Notes: a model not told the origin generated them from the sequence alone. A DNA stretch of 11,855 nucleotides from Ascidiaceihabitans sp. (GCA_023301665.1 JALZUL010000102.1:1-11855); one strand, 5' to 3'; positions 5,520 through 11,855 are shown, counted from the first letter of the stretch. Translations and numbers: made by a program.

Positions 5520-7670
5520 ATGATGAGTAACAATAAAATTTTAACAGTTTCCTACGGCACATTCTCATGCACGTTGGAAGGTTTCGACGACTCTTTTGGC
5601 ACTATGAAAGCCATCGCAGAGTATTTTCGCGACCTTGCATCTGATGACAGATACTTTGGTGCCGAACCGCCGCAACCTGATGCAGAGATGCTGTCGCGTA
5701 TTGCGCAGAAAGAAATTTCACGCCGTGTCGAAGTTCGCGAGCATGAGGGACAGATCGTCTTAAGTGCAGCAGGAACGCCAGAGGTCACGCAAGACGAACC
5801 CGCAGTTGCCGACACGAAACCAAATCTCAAAGCCGAAGCACTCATCGCAGCCGAAGCCGCACGTGCGGCACAGGCTCAAGTGGCTGCCAATGCAGAAGCC
5901 GACGCCGTAGCGGCTGAGGAAGCGCGCGTCAAAGAGGCCCAAGAAACCGCCAAGCGTGAAGAGCAAAAGCGCCTTGAAGCTGAACGCCTGGAAGCAGAGC
6001 GTCTAGAGGCCGAGCGTGAAGAAGCAAAGCGCCTAGAGCTCGAAGCTGACGAAGACGCGCAAGACATCGTTCAATCGCGTGACCTTGCTGCTGAAATGCC
6101 AGAAGCCGAAGCGTTCTTTTCATCAAGCACGCCAGAAATCACAGCAGACGACGTGGATAACGCCGTGGTAGCGCAGGCAGAAAATACTCCAAACGACAGC
6201 ATTGCCGCGAAACTACAACGCATCCGTGCAGTCGTTTCTCAAGCCGACACGGCAAGCGATGATGATGATTTCTCTGAAGATCAGCATGCCGACGACTTAG
6301 GCGCGCAAGCGTCTGAGGTTGCTGAAGCCCTAGCAGAAACAGAGATCGAGGTTGCTGACGTTGTCGACGTTGCACAAGCAACAGATGCCGACATCGACGA
6401 TTTCGACATCTCGAACTTTAGTGTCGACGTTGAGGAAACATCAAAAGACCCTGTTGCGGACATTGACGCCGTCCAAGCGGAAGCAATCGCTGACATTCAA
6501 GCTGCAAGCGATGCAGATGACGTTGCCGATGCTGCTGAGGACGTCGCCTATGATGACAATGATATGTCATCGATCCTTGCCCGCCTTGAAAGCAGCAATG
6601 CGGATGTCGACGAGACCCCGACCCCTGTTATCGAAGAGAATGAAGAGGTTTTGATCGAAGAGAACAACGAGAACCTCTTTGACGACACTCTCGGTTCTGC
6701 TGATGAAGACGCGGTAGATGTTGAAATCGAAGATGATGTTGCAGCGCAAAGGGTTGCACGTGTGATCAAGGTCAAGCGCGCCGATCTCGAAGCGGCAATC
6801 GCACAAGGTGATCTCGAAGAAATCGACGACGACTTATCTTTTGAAGATGACGCTTTGGATCTAGGCGAAAGCACATTGTCTGATGCGGACGAAGCAGAAT
6901 TGGCCCGTGATTTGGCCAGCGTAGAAGCTGACATCGAAGATCTTGGTGAAGATTCTTTGTTCAGCGACGCTACATTCGAAGAAGCCGCGACCCTTCCAGC
7001 AATTGACGAGAACGAAGGTGGCGATGACCTGTCGCGTCTCTTGGCCGAAGCAGATCAGAAGATGGACAATGAAGAAGGCAAACAAAGCCGCGATGCATTT
7101 GCACATCTGCGTGCTGCTGTCGCCGCTAAGAATGCCGATACTGGCCTTGATGCGCCATCCGCTGAGCAAGAAGAAGACCCCTACCGCACTGATTTGGCTA
7201 CAGCGGTGAAACCGCGCCGCCCATCAGCACGTGCCAATCGCTCTGAACGTCCACAGCCTGTTGCAAGCGCTGCTCCGTTAAAGCTGGTTGCAGAACAACG
7301 TGTTGATACCGTTTCCAAAGACACCGGTGGCCCAGTTCGCCCTCGCCGTGTTGCATTGCAGGAAGCCAAACCCAATACAGAAGCAGGCAGCTTTATCGAG
7401 TTTGCCGAAGATATGGGCGCAAGCGATTTGCCCGACTTGTTAGAAGCCGCCGCGTCCTACATGTCATTTGTTGAGGGCCGCGAGCAATTCTCACGTCCGC
7501 AATTGATGAACGCAGTACGCACCATCGAAAAAGATGGCTTCAGCCGCGAAGACGGTCTTCGTTCTTTCGGCCAGCTTTTGCGTGCCGGCAAGATTGAAAA
7601 AATCAAAGGCGGTCGCTTTACCGCGACAAGCGACATCGGCTTTCAGCCCGACACCCGCGCGGTGGGTTAA
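5520..7670 (+). CDS. Large acidic protein of unknown function with ordered N- and C-terminal domains
   Basis: A 716-residue soluble protein with no signal peptide or membrane segment; I cannot assign a function. Residues about 5-90 look folded: a strand-rich start (KILTVSYGTFSCTLEGF), a helix (GTMKAIAEYFRDLA) and the conserved-looking DDRYFGAEPPQPDAEML. Residues about 105-190 are Ala/Glu/Arg rich and helical, including the repeat LEAER from residue 152. Residues about 190-560 are a low-complexity Asp/Glu/Ala stretch, probably disordered, with scattered short hydrophobic patches. Residues about 565-620 are basic and Pro-rich (KPRRPSARANRSERP and PVRPRR). Residues 622-716 form a second ordered region of three helices and a Lys/Gly turn (LLRAGKIEKIKGGRFTAT) that resembles a winged helix. 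There is one Cys (17) and I see no Trp. AGAGGA at 5504-5509 supports the ATG at 5520; the next codon is also ATG. It is a single-gene unit closed by a strong terminator. I associate this protein type with roseobacters, from memory only. Confidence 0.85.
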   Translation: MMSNNKILTVSYGTFSCTLEGFDDSFGTMKAIAEYFRDLASDDRYFGAEPPQPDAEMLSRIAQKEISRRVEVREHEGQIVLSAAGTPEVTQDEPAVADTKPNLKAEALIAAEAARAAQAQVAANAEADAVAAEEARVKEAQETAKREEQKRLEAERLEAERLEAEREEAKRLELEADEDAQDIVQSRDLAAEMPEAEAFFSSSTPEITADDVDNAVVAQAENTPNDSIAAKLQRIRAVVSQADTASDDDDFSEDQHADDLGAQASEVAEALAETEIEVADVVDVAQATDADIDDFDISNFSVDVEETSKDPVADIDAVQAEAIADIQAASDADDVADAAEDVAYDDNDMSSILARLESSNADVDETPTPVIEENEEVLIEENNENLFDDTLGSADEDAVDVEIEDDVAAQRVARVIKVKRADLEAAIAQGDLEEIDDDLSFEDDALDLGESTLSDADEAELARDLASVEADIEDLGEDSLFSDATFEEAATLPAIDENEGGDDLSRLLAEADQKMDNEEGKQSRDAFAHLRAAVAAKNADTGLDAPSAEQEEDPYRTDLATAVKPRRPSARANRSERPQPVASAAPLKLVAEQRVDTVSKDTGGPVRPRRVALQEAKPNTEAGSFIEFAEDMGASDLPDLLEAAASYMSFVEGREQFSRPQLMNAVRTIEKDGFSREDGLRSFGQLLRAGKIEKIKGGRFTATSDIGFQPDTRAVG
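5973..6047 (+). repeat. Tandem 15-base repeat encoding LEAER units
   Basis: Five consecutive 15-base units encode LEAER, LEAER, LEAER, EEAKR and LELEA (residues 152-176 of the acidic protein). The DNA copies differ at synonymous positions, so the repeat is held at the protein level and is not a recent slippage product. A five-residue period does not fit a heptad coiled coil; alternating Glu and Arg suggests a rigid single alpha helix. Confidence 0.75.
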
Positions 7671-7687
7671 ATCAAACCAAACAAAGT

Positions 7688-7720
7688 AAAAGGGCGGTGC
7701 CATTGGGTGCCGCCCTTTTT
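7688..7720. terminator. Strong intrinsic terminator, probably bidirectional
   Basis: AAAAGGGCGG (7688-7697) pairs with CCGCCCTTTT (7710-7719). The stem can be extended inward by two wobble pairs and two C-G pairs to an ATTG tetraloop (7702-7705). On the plus strand five Ts follow (7716-7720), ending the acidic-protein transcript 18 bases after its stop codon. On the minus strand the same hairpin is followed by TTTTA and lies 36-68 bases beyond the stop of the secreted-protein gene, so one structure can serve both convergent genes. Confidence 0.9.
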
Positions 7721-7755
7721 CGTTTCTGCCGTAGTTGGTAAATTACCGCACCAAT

Positions 7756-8307
7756 TCAGCCAGTTAGCGCGCTTGGCGATTGTTCCGTAAAAACGCGAAT
7801 GTAATCGCCTGGCGATGAGCCTGCCCAATACACCCACAGTTTGTTCGGATCTACAGAATCGACCCAAACTTGATCGCCTTCTTCTAGCCCACGCAGTTCC
7901 GCGCTGATGTAATTCACTGTGGTGTTGGCAAGAAAATCGGTGCTGGCCATCGTATTGCGAAACGCAGCGATCCCCAAAATCGGCGCATCAAAATAAACAT
8001 ACCCATATTGAATGCCTGAAAGGCTATCGAAGAAAACATAGTGGCTCGCCACAACGGTGCCTTGCGGGATCAATCCATTGTTTCCACCAATATCCACTCG
8101 AATGGGCTCTGTCAGGGTGATGTTTTGGTCTTCATCAAAGCCGTAAAGGTTGTCGTCATCAAACGTATCAAACCCCACATCAAAAGGTTCAACAGTTTGT
8201 AATTTAACAAACTGACCCTGTCCGTTTTGGCGTATAATCTCACCATCTAAAATGAAAGAGTGCACTGGCGTCACCGCAAGCGACAACATAGTTGCCAATT
8301 TCCACAT
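7756..8307 (-). CDS. Small secreted protein resembling the body of a PEP-CTERM-type protein, no sorting tail
   Basis: A 183-residue protein with an N-terminal signal sequence (MWKLATMLSLAVTPVHS, probable cleavage after Ser17), so likely exported. The mature part includes FDEDQNITLTEPIRVDIGG (58-75), IPQGTVVASHYVFFD (80-94), VYFDAPILGI (104-113), ELRGLEEGDQV (137-147) and SSPGDYIRVFT (164-174). From memory, this order of motifs recurs in bacterial exported proteins that carry PEP-CTERM or VPLPA-CTERM sorting signals. Here the protein ends ten residues after the last motif, with no VPLPA-type motif, hydrophobic helix or basic end. The ATG at 8305-8307 is chosen because GGGGAG (8315-8320) lies seven bases upstream; an in-frame ATG at 8331 has no such site and would spoil the signal peptide. 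There are no cysteines. Function unknown; it stands alone, divergent from the MFS gene. Confidence 0.8.
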   Translation of the reverse strand: MWKLATMLSLAVTPVHSFILDGEIIRQNGQGQFVKLQTVEPFDVGFDTFDDDNLYGFDEDQNITLTEPIRVDIGGNNGLIPQGTVVASHYVFFDSLSGIQYGYVYFDAPILGIAAFRNTMASTDFLANTTVNYISAELRGLEEGDQVWVDSVDPNKLWVYWAGSSPGDYIRVFTEQSPSALTG

Positions 8308-8314
8308 GCGTTTT

Positions 8315-8320
8315 CTCCCC
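8315..8320 (-). promoter_or_regulatory. Ribosome-binding site that fixes the start of the secreted-protein gene
   Basis: GGGGAG on the minus strand lies seven bases before the ATG at 8307. It selects this start over the in-frame ATG at 8331, which would place eight mostly polar and basic residues before the signal peptide and would put this sequence inside the coding region. Confidence 0.75.
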
Positions 8321-8431
8321 TGAACAGCCATGCGAACACCTTAGCCAGCAACTTGATCGGCGCACTAGTGCCTTTTCCATGCTCTCGCAAAGTTGAAGAG
8401 CCCCCAAACGGACCATCAAAACCCTATCGCC

Positions 8432-8460
8432 TTGACCTGCCCCTGCCAATCGCTTCAACT
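8432..8460 (+). promoter_or_regulatory. Candidate promoter for the MFS transporter gene
   Basis: TTGACC (8432-8437) and TCAACT (8455-8460) are spaced by 17 bases, 29 bases upstream of the ATG at 8490. The -35 is good (five of six) and the -10 is poor. The rest of the divergent spacer from 8308 shows no clear operator. Confidence 0.35.
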
Positions 8461-8489
8461 TTAAGTGAGCCAAAAGCAGGACACCATTT

Positions 8490-9770
8490 ATGCCAAACGC
8501 ATCTTTCACTCGATTTGTCGCTGCCTCAGGCCTAACAAATTTGGCCGATGGCATCGCAACAGTCGCTTGGGCTTGGATGGCATCATTGCTGACACGCGAT
8601 CCCTTTTTAGTTGCCCTCATGCCAGTTGCTCTGCGCCTACCTTGGTTCATATTTGCGATCCCCGCAGGCATTGTTACCGACCGCGTCGATCGGCGGAAAC
8701 TGATCCTATGGATGGACGTTATTCGCGCCGCGACCTTCAGCATCGCCACCGGTCTTATTTGGCAGGCCTTACCGCTCGCCACACCGCCACACAGTGGGCT
8801 TGCTCAAGCTGGCGTCTTTTACGCCCTGATGGGAGCAGCCCTTGTTGTCGGTGCAGCCGAGGTCTTTCGCGACAACGCAGCCCAAACCATGCTGCCCAGC
8901 TTGGTCGATCATCATGCACTCGAGCGGGCCAATGGCCGCCTCTGGAGCGTGGAACTTATAGGTAACTCCCTTGTCGGCCCAGCACTTGGTGCCTTTTTGA
9001 TTGCTTTCTTCGCACCTGCACCCTTTGCTCTAAATGGGTTGGCCTATGCCGTCGCTTTGGTCTTTGTGATGTCCCTCAAGGGAAGCTTCAAACCAACCAC
9101 ATCACACGAAAAACCAAACTGGAAAAAGGAACTAAGCGAAGCCTTCAATTTTCTCAGATCATCACCACTGTTGCGTTCTTTGGCTTTGATCACAGGGGGC
9201 TGGAACCTCGTCTTTCAAATGTCAGCCATCGCCTTGGTCCTGCATGTCCAGGAAAACCTGAACCTTGAGGCGACGGCTTATGGTTTGCTTTTGGCCGCCG
9301 GCGCTTTTGGCGGGATCTGCGCGGGGGTCGTTGCAGAACCTATCATCAAGCGGTTTGGCCCCAAGCGCACCGCACAGCTCAGCCTTATGATGTCAGCCCC
9401 TAGTTTCCTGCTTATGGCACTCGCGCCAAATTGGTTGATGCTTGCGCTGACAATCGCAATCTTTGAGTTCTCAGGCCTCGTTTGGAACACAGTTGCTGTA
9501 TCCTACCGTCAGCGCAAAATTCCCGATGCGTTGCTTGGACGGGTCAACAGCCTATATCGCCTGCTGGCGTGGGGGTTAATGCCCATTGGCTTGATCTTAT
9601 CAGGATTGATCGTGCGCTATGCGCAACCCATTATCGGGCGTAGCGATGCCCTAAGTTTACCGATCTTTACGGCAAGCTTAGGCGCATTGATTTTAGGATT
9701 TGTCGGCTGGGCTGCTTTGGAACGCGGCTTTAATCTTGCTGATCAGGATCAGCCTGCCCCACACCCTTAA
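8490..9770 (+). CDS. Major facilitator superfamily transporter, EntS-like (MFS_3) type
   Basis: Inner-membrane protein of 426 residues with about twelve hydrophobic segments, a normal length for the superfamily. The cytoplasmic loop between helices 2 and 3 carries motif A as AGIVTDRVDRRKLI (59-72; Asp64, Arg65, Arg68 and Arg69). The loop after helix 4 (AAEVFRDNAAQTMLPSLVDHHALERANGRLWS) is typical of the branch that contains the enterobactin exporter EntS and macrolide efflux proteins, so export of a small molecule is the best guess; the substrate is unknown. A hydrophilic central loop (KGSFKPTTSHEKPNWKKEL) divides the two six-helix halves. AGGA at 8478-8481 lies eight bases before the ATG. 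The 3' end overlaps the convergent DUF2842 gene by 41 bases. I see no siderophore or resistance genes nearby to suggest a substrate. Confidence 0.9.
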   Translation: MPNASFTRFVAASGLTNLADGIATVAWAWMASLLTRDPFLVALMPVALRLPWFIFAIPAGIVTDRVDRRKLILWMDVIRAATFSIATGLIWQALPLATPPHSGLAQAGVFYALMGAALVVGAAEVFRDNAAQTMLPSLVDHHALERANGRLWSVELIGNSLVGPALGAFLIAFFAPAPFALNGLAYAVALVFVMSLKGSFKPTTSHEKPNWKKELSEAFNFLRSSPLLRSLALITGGWNLVFQMSAIALVLHVQENLNLEATAYGLLLAAGAFGGICAGVVAEPIIKRFGPKRTAQLSLMMSAPSFLLMALAPNWLMLALTIAIFEFSGLVWNTVAVSYRQRKIPDALLGRVNSLYRLLAWGLMPIGLILSGLIVRYAQPIIGRSDALSLPIFTASLGALILGFVGWAALERGFNLADQDQPAPHP

Positions 9771-9954
9771 AGATAGCCTTCAGCGGAAACGCCCAAAGCA
9801 CGCCAAGGCCAAGATAAATCAACACCTCGATCGCGATGTGTGGACGGGTTTCAAACCATGACATCACCCACACCGCCGCAATGATATAGGCTGGCAATCC
9901 GATCAACAGGATCACCAGTGACCAGCGGCGGCGGGCTTTGTAGCTCAACGCCAT
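9730..9954 (-). CDS. DUF2842 family small membrane protein
   Basis: A 74-residue protein with two hydrophobic helices (about 12-32 and 40-60). It has a very basic start, MALSYKARRRW, and a positively charged end to helix two (PLKAIFKGVGQ), which favours both termini in the cytoplasm. I recognise the family as DUF2842, small alphaproteobacterial membrane proteins without known function. Its ATG shares the A of the purA stop codon (TGATG at 9956-9952), so translation must depend strongly on purA ribosomes terminating there; the upstream sequence inside purA has no strong ribosome-binding site. The last 41 bases overlap the end of the MFS transporter gene on the other strand. Confidence 0.85.
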   Translation of the reverse strand: MALSYKARRRWSLVILLIGLPAYIIAAVWVMSWFETRPHIAIEVLIYLGLGVLWAFPLKAIFKGVGQADPDQQD

Positions 9955-11249
9955 CAGTCAGCAAACGGATCAGTGACAAGGATGGTATCTTCACGCTCTG
10001 GCGACGTAGAGACCAACGCAACTGGGCATTCGATCAGCTCTTCAACACGGCGCACATATTTGATCGCCTGTGCTGGAAGCTGCGCCCAAGAGCGTGCGCC
10101 CTCAGTGCTTTCAGACCAGCCTTCCATTTCCTCATAGATAGGTGTGCAACGTGCCTGTGCATCCGCCGCCGTTGGCAAATAATCCAGACGTTCACCATCC
10201 AAATCATAGCCAACGCAGATTTTCAGCGTCTCAAAGCCATCCAAAACGTCCAGCTTCGTCAAGCAGATACCTGTGATACCAGAGGTTGCGCAGGTCTGAC
10301 GCAACAATGCGGCATCAAACCAACCACAGCGGCGTTTGCGACCCGTTGTGGTGCCAAATTCATGACCGCGTTCGCCCAGGCGCTGACCATCATCATCTTC
10401 CAACTCAGTTGGGAAAGGCCCTTCACCAACACGGGTTGTGTAAGCTTTCACAATGCCCAACACGTAATCAATCGCCGTCGGGCCAAGGCCAACGCCCGTG
10501 GCCGCCTGCCCTGCAATTACATTGGAGCTGGTGACAAACGGGTAGGTCCCGAAATCGATGTCCAGCAATGCGCCTTGTGCACCCTCAAACAAAATCCGCT
10601 TACCGGCTTTGCGCTTTTCAGCCAAAACTTTCCAAACGGGTGCGGCATATGGCAAAATCTTTGGTGCGATCTCTTGCAGTTGTGCCAACAACGCATCGCG
10701 GTCGATTTCATCAAATCCAAGGCCTCTGCGCAGTGGATTGTGGTGCTGCAAGGCACGATCAACACGCGCTTCCAATGTCGCCGCATCTGCCAAATCAGCA
10801 ACGCGAATAGAACGACGGCCAACTTTATCTTCATAGGCAGGGCCAATACCACGACCTGTCGTGCCAATCTTTGTACCCTTTGATGCGGCCTCTTCACGCA
10901 CGCGATCCAATTCACCGTGGATCGGGAGGATCAGCGGCGTGTTTTCCGCAATCATCAGGTTTTCTGGGTTAATCACAACGCCCTGTGCTTCGACCGTCTC
11001 GATCTCTTTCATCAGGTGCCATGGGTCCAAAACAACCCCGTTGCCGATGACAGACAACTTACCACCGCGCACCACGCCAGATGGCAGTGCGTGCAGCTTG
11101 TAGACCTTACCATCAATGACCAAGGTATGCCCGGCATTATGTCCGCCTTGAAAGCGGGCGACGACGTCCGCGCGCTCAGACAGCCAATCGACGATCTTGC
11201 CTTTACCTTCGTCGCCCCATTGAGCGCCGACAACTACTACATTGGCCAT
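9954..11249 (-). CDS. purA: Adenylosuccinate synthetase
   Basis: Joins IMP and aspartate with GTP hydrolysis to form adenylosuccinate, the first step from IMP to AMP; cytoplasmic, a homodimer in the family. The 431 residues match the E. coli protein (432). The GTP-binding loop QWGDEGKGK is at 10-18 with catalytic Asp13, and catalytic His41 lies in GGHNAGHT. Further family blocks are TTGRGIGPAYEDK, the EGAQGALLDIDFGTYPFVTSSN segment, GRKRRCGWFDA and the TKLDVLDG guanine-recognition motif. The ATG at 11247-11249 is chosen because the family begins MANVVVVGAQWGDEGKGK there, and because AGGA (11258-11261) lies eight bases upstream; the frame stays open for 27 codons further upstream without family similarity. 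The stop codon overlaps the DUF2842 start by one base. Confidence 0.98.
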   Translation of the reverse strand: MANVVVVGAQWGDEGKGKIVDWLSERADVVARFQGGHNAGHTLVIDGKVYKLHALPSGVVRGGKLSVIGNGVVLDPWHLMKEIETVEAQGVVINPENLMIAENTPLILPIHGELDRVREEAASKGTKIGTTGRGIGPAYEDKVGRRSIRVADLADAATLEARVDRALQHHNPLRRGLGFDEIDRDALLAQLQEIAPKILPYAAPVWKVLAEKRKAGKRILFEGAQGALLDIDFGTYPFVTSSNVIAGQAATGVGLGPTAIDYVLGIVKAYTTRVGEGPFPTELEDDDGQRLGERGHEFGTTTGRKRRCGWFDAALLRQTCATSGITGICLTKLDVLDGFETLKICVGYDLDGERLDYLPTAADAQARCTPIYEEMEGWSESTEGARSWAQLPAQAIKYVRRVEELIECPVALVSTSPEREDTILVTDPFAD

Positions 11250-11257
11250 GATCTTGG

Positions 11258-11261
11258 TCCT
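11258..11261 (-). promoter_or_regulatory. Ribosome-binding site that fixes the purA start
   Basis: On the minus strand an A-rich run leading into AGGA ends eight bases before the ATG at 11249. It supports the 431-residue form over the longer open frame that reaches 11330. Confidence 0.75.
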
Positions 11262-11282
11262 TTTTTCATGCAAACCCGCGAC

Positions 11283-11304
11283 CGTATAGACCTGTGTCCG
11301 CTTG
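11283..11304 (-). promoter_or_regulatory. Weak candidate promoter core for purA
   Basis: On the minus strand TATACG (11288-11283) matches the first four positions of a -10 element, 33 bases before the purA ATG. A -35-like TTCGCC begins 16 bases upstream of it (window edge of this feature is approximate). The match is weak and I see no PurR-type operator. Confidence 0.25.
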
Positions 11305-11330
11305 GGCGAAACCCGATTCTTGCCTTTCAT

Positions 11331-11377
11331 TGCAATCCGTGATGTTCATCGCCCCGTAAATATGAGCAAGGATTGCA
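11331..11377. repeat. Inverted repeat in the purA / four-helix membrane protein spacer
   Basis: TGCAATCC (11331-11338) is repeated in inverted orientation as GGATTGCA (11370-11377), with 31 bases between. The right arm overlaps the AAGGA ribosome-binding site of the gene at 11381, so an RNA hairpin or a bound protein could block its translation or transcription. Eight matching bases can arise by chance over this distance. Confidence 0.4.
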
Positions 11378-11380
11378 TAA

Positions 11381-11776
11381 ATGGGGTTTATTTTACGTTG
11401 GCTGACCGCTTTAGCGCTTTTGGCGGCGACTTATAATCCAACCAACTACAATTACGTTAAATGGGTTTTAGGCCGTGAAGAGGGCTCAATCTCGCTCATG
11501 GTTCTTGCCGGATTGCTTCTGCTCATCGGTTACATCATCTATTTGCGTGCGACCTTACGCTCTATCGGCGGATTCGGGATGATACTGGTATTGGCGCTTG
11601 TCGGGGCACTGCTTTGGGTGCTCTACGACTTTGGTTTGCTCGCCTTGGACAATGCAGGACTGAACGTTTGGCTCGGGTTGTTCGCACTGTCTTTAGTTCT
11701 GGGTGTAGGTCTCAGCTGGAGCCACGTGCGCCGCGCACTATCCGGACAATCCGATGTGGATGACGTGGACGATTAG
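11381..11776 (+). CDS. Four-helix membrane protein, DUF6524-like
   Basis: A 131-residue inner-membrane protein with about four hydrophobic segments (roughly 3-18, 37-55, 64-85 and 95-113). It has a short basic loop HVRRAL after the last helix and an acidic tail SDVDDVDD. The motif ATYNPTNYNYVKWV just after the first helix and the order of segments match what I recall of the DUF6524 family of proteobacterial membrane proteins of unknown function. AAGGA at 11368-11372 lies eight bases upstream of the ATG. It is divergent from purA. I find no catalytic motif, and its role cannot be inferred. Confidence 0.8.
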   Translation: MGFILRWLTALALLAATYNPTNYNYVKWVLGREEGSISLMVLAGLLLLIGYIIYLRATLRSIGGFGMILVLALVGALLWVLYDFGLLALDNAGLNVWLGLFALSLVLGVGLSWSHVRRALSGQSDVDDVDD

Positions 11777-11847
11777 AGGCTAGTTGGTCTTGTCGCGGTT
11801 TAGTTCCGGTCTCTTTCGAGCAATGTTTGCTATGAAGGAGATTGAGA

Positions 11848-11855
11848 ATGGCAAC
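11848..11855 (+). CDS. Start of the next gene, first codons only
   Basis: An ideal ribosome-binding site, AAGGAG (11835-11840), lies seven bases before an ATG at 11848, and the frame begins Met-Ala-Thr before the window ends. Two codons beyond the start are too few to identify the product. An ATG at 11832 in another frame overlaps the ribosome-binding site and is less likely. The 71-base gap from the preceding gene would allow co-transcription; no terminator hairpin is visible in it. Confidence 0.55.

Noticed and set aside
6548..6934. Antisense 128-residue Ser-rich open frame within the acidic gene
   Set aside because: The Ser and Ala content is the complement of the GAT/GAA/GCN-rich sense codons; a compositional shadow.
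5520..7670. Identification of the acidic protein as PopZ or as a chemotaxis CheA protein
   Set aside because: The layout of helical ends with an acidic middle recalls PopZ, but the length and end sequences differ. No histidine kinase, Hpt or CheW-like motifs are present, so neither name is supported.
8308..8331. Upstream in-frame ATG of the secreted protein
   Set aside because: It lacks a ribosome-binding site and would put the GGGGAG site inside the coding region ahead of the signal peptide.
8240..8782. 180-residue minus-strand open frame spanning the divergent spacer
   Set aside because: It overlaps both the secreted-protein gene and the MFS gene, and reads as basic, low-similarity sequence.
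9918..10883. 321-residue plus-strand open frame opposite purA
   Set aside because: It is antisense to conserved purA motifs, rich in Cys, Arg and Thr, and resembles no family; an artefact of codon bias.
11250..11330. 27-codon upstream extension of purA
   Set aside because: The family start and a good ribosome-binding site both point to 11249; the extension is basic and unlike any PurA N-terminus.
1..11855. CRISPR arrays, insertion sequences, tRNA genes and riboswitches
   Set aside because: I found no regularly spaced repeats, transposase motifs, terminal inverted repeats, cloverleaf sequences or thiamine riboswitch core.

Overview
The window looks like ordinary chromosome from an alphaproteobacterium, most likely a marine Rhodobacteraceae (Roseobacter group) member. 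This rests on the mix of gene families (adjacent rpiA and gor, a DUF2842 membrane protein behind purA, a DUF6524-like protein, an acidic protein of a type I associate with roseobacters) and on protein similarity recognised by eye. No database search was run. I see no insertion sequence, phage gene, CRISPR array, tRNA or rRNA. Genes are densely packed and no gene-free stretch exceeds about 240 bases.

Layout from left to right. Bases 1-1370 (minus) hold rpiA followed by the first 190 codons of gor: ribose-5-phosphate isomerase of the pentose phosphate pathway and NADPH-dependent glutathione reductase. A 240-base divergent spacer follows. Bases 1611-3686 (plus) hold a glutathione S-transferase and an iron-sulfur L-serine dehydratase (sdaA) that starts directly after the transferase stop codon. 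Bases 3826-4743 (plus) encode a ten-helix EamA/DMT-type transporter whose 3' end overlaps the convergent thiamine pyrophosphokinase gene (4685-5380, minus). Bases 5520-7670 (plus) encode a 716-residue, very acidic protein of unknown function, closed by a strong hairpin terminator that can work in both directions. Bases 7756-8307 (minus) encode a small secreted protein. Bases 8490-9770 (plus) encode a major facilitator transporter that overlaps the convergent DUF2842 gene. Bases 9730-11249 (minus) hold purA and that DUF2842 gene, joined by a TGATG stop/start overlap. Bases 11381-11776 (plus) encode a four-helix membrane protein, and the first codons of another gene begin at 11848.

Taken together this is housekeeping metabolism (pentose phosphate pathway and NADPH-glutathione redox, serine breakdown, thiamine diphosphate synthesis, AMP synthesis) mixed with two transporters and several conserved unknowns. 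I see no clear multi-gene undescribed system. The best candidate for new biology is the acidic protein at 5520-7670: a small ordered N-terminal domain, a charged helical repeat, a long disordered acidic middle, a basic patch and a small helical C-terminal domain that resembles a winged helix. The second is the secreted protein at 7756-8307. It looks like the body of a PEP-CTERM-type exported protein, but its C-terminal sorting anchor is absent. Two genes, thiN and the EamA transporter, have promoter-like elements placed so that transcription would begin at the start codon, which suggests leaderless messages.
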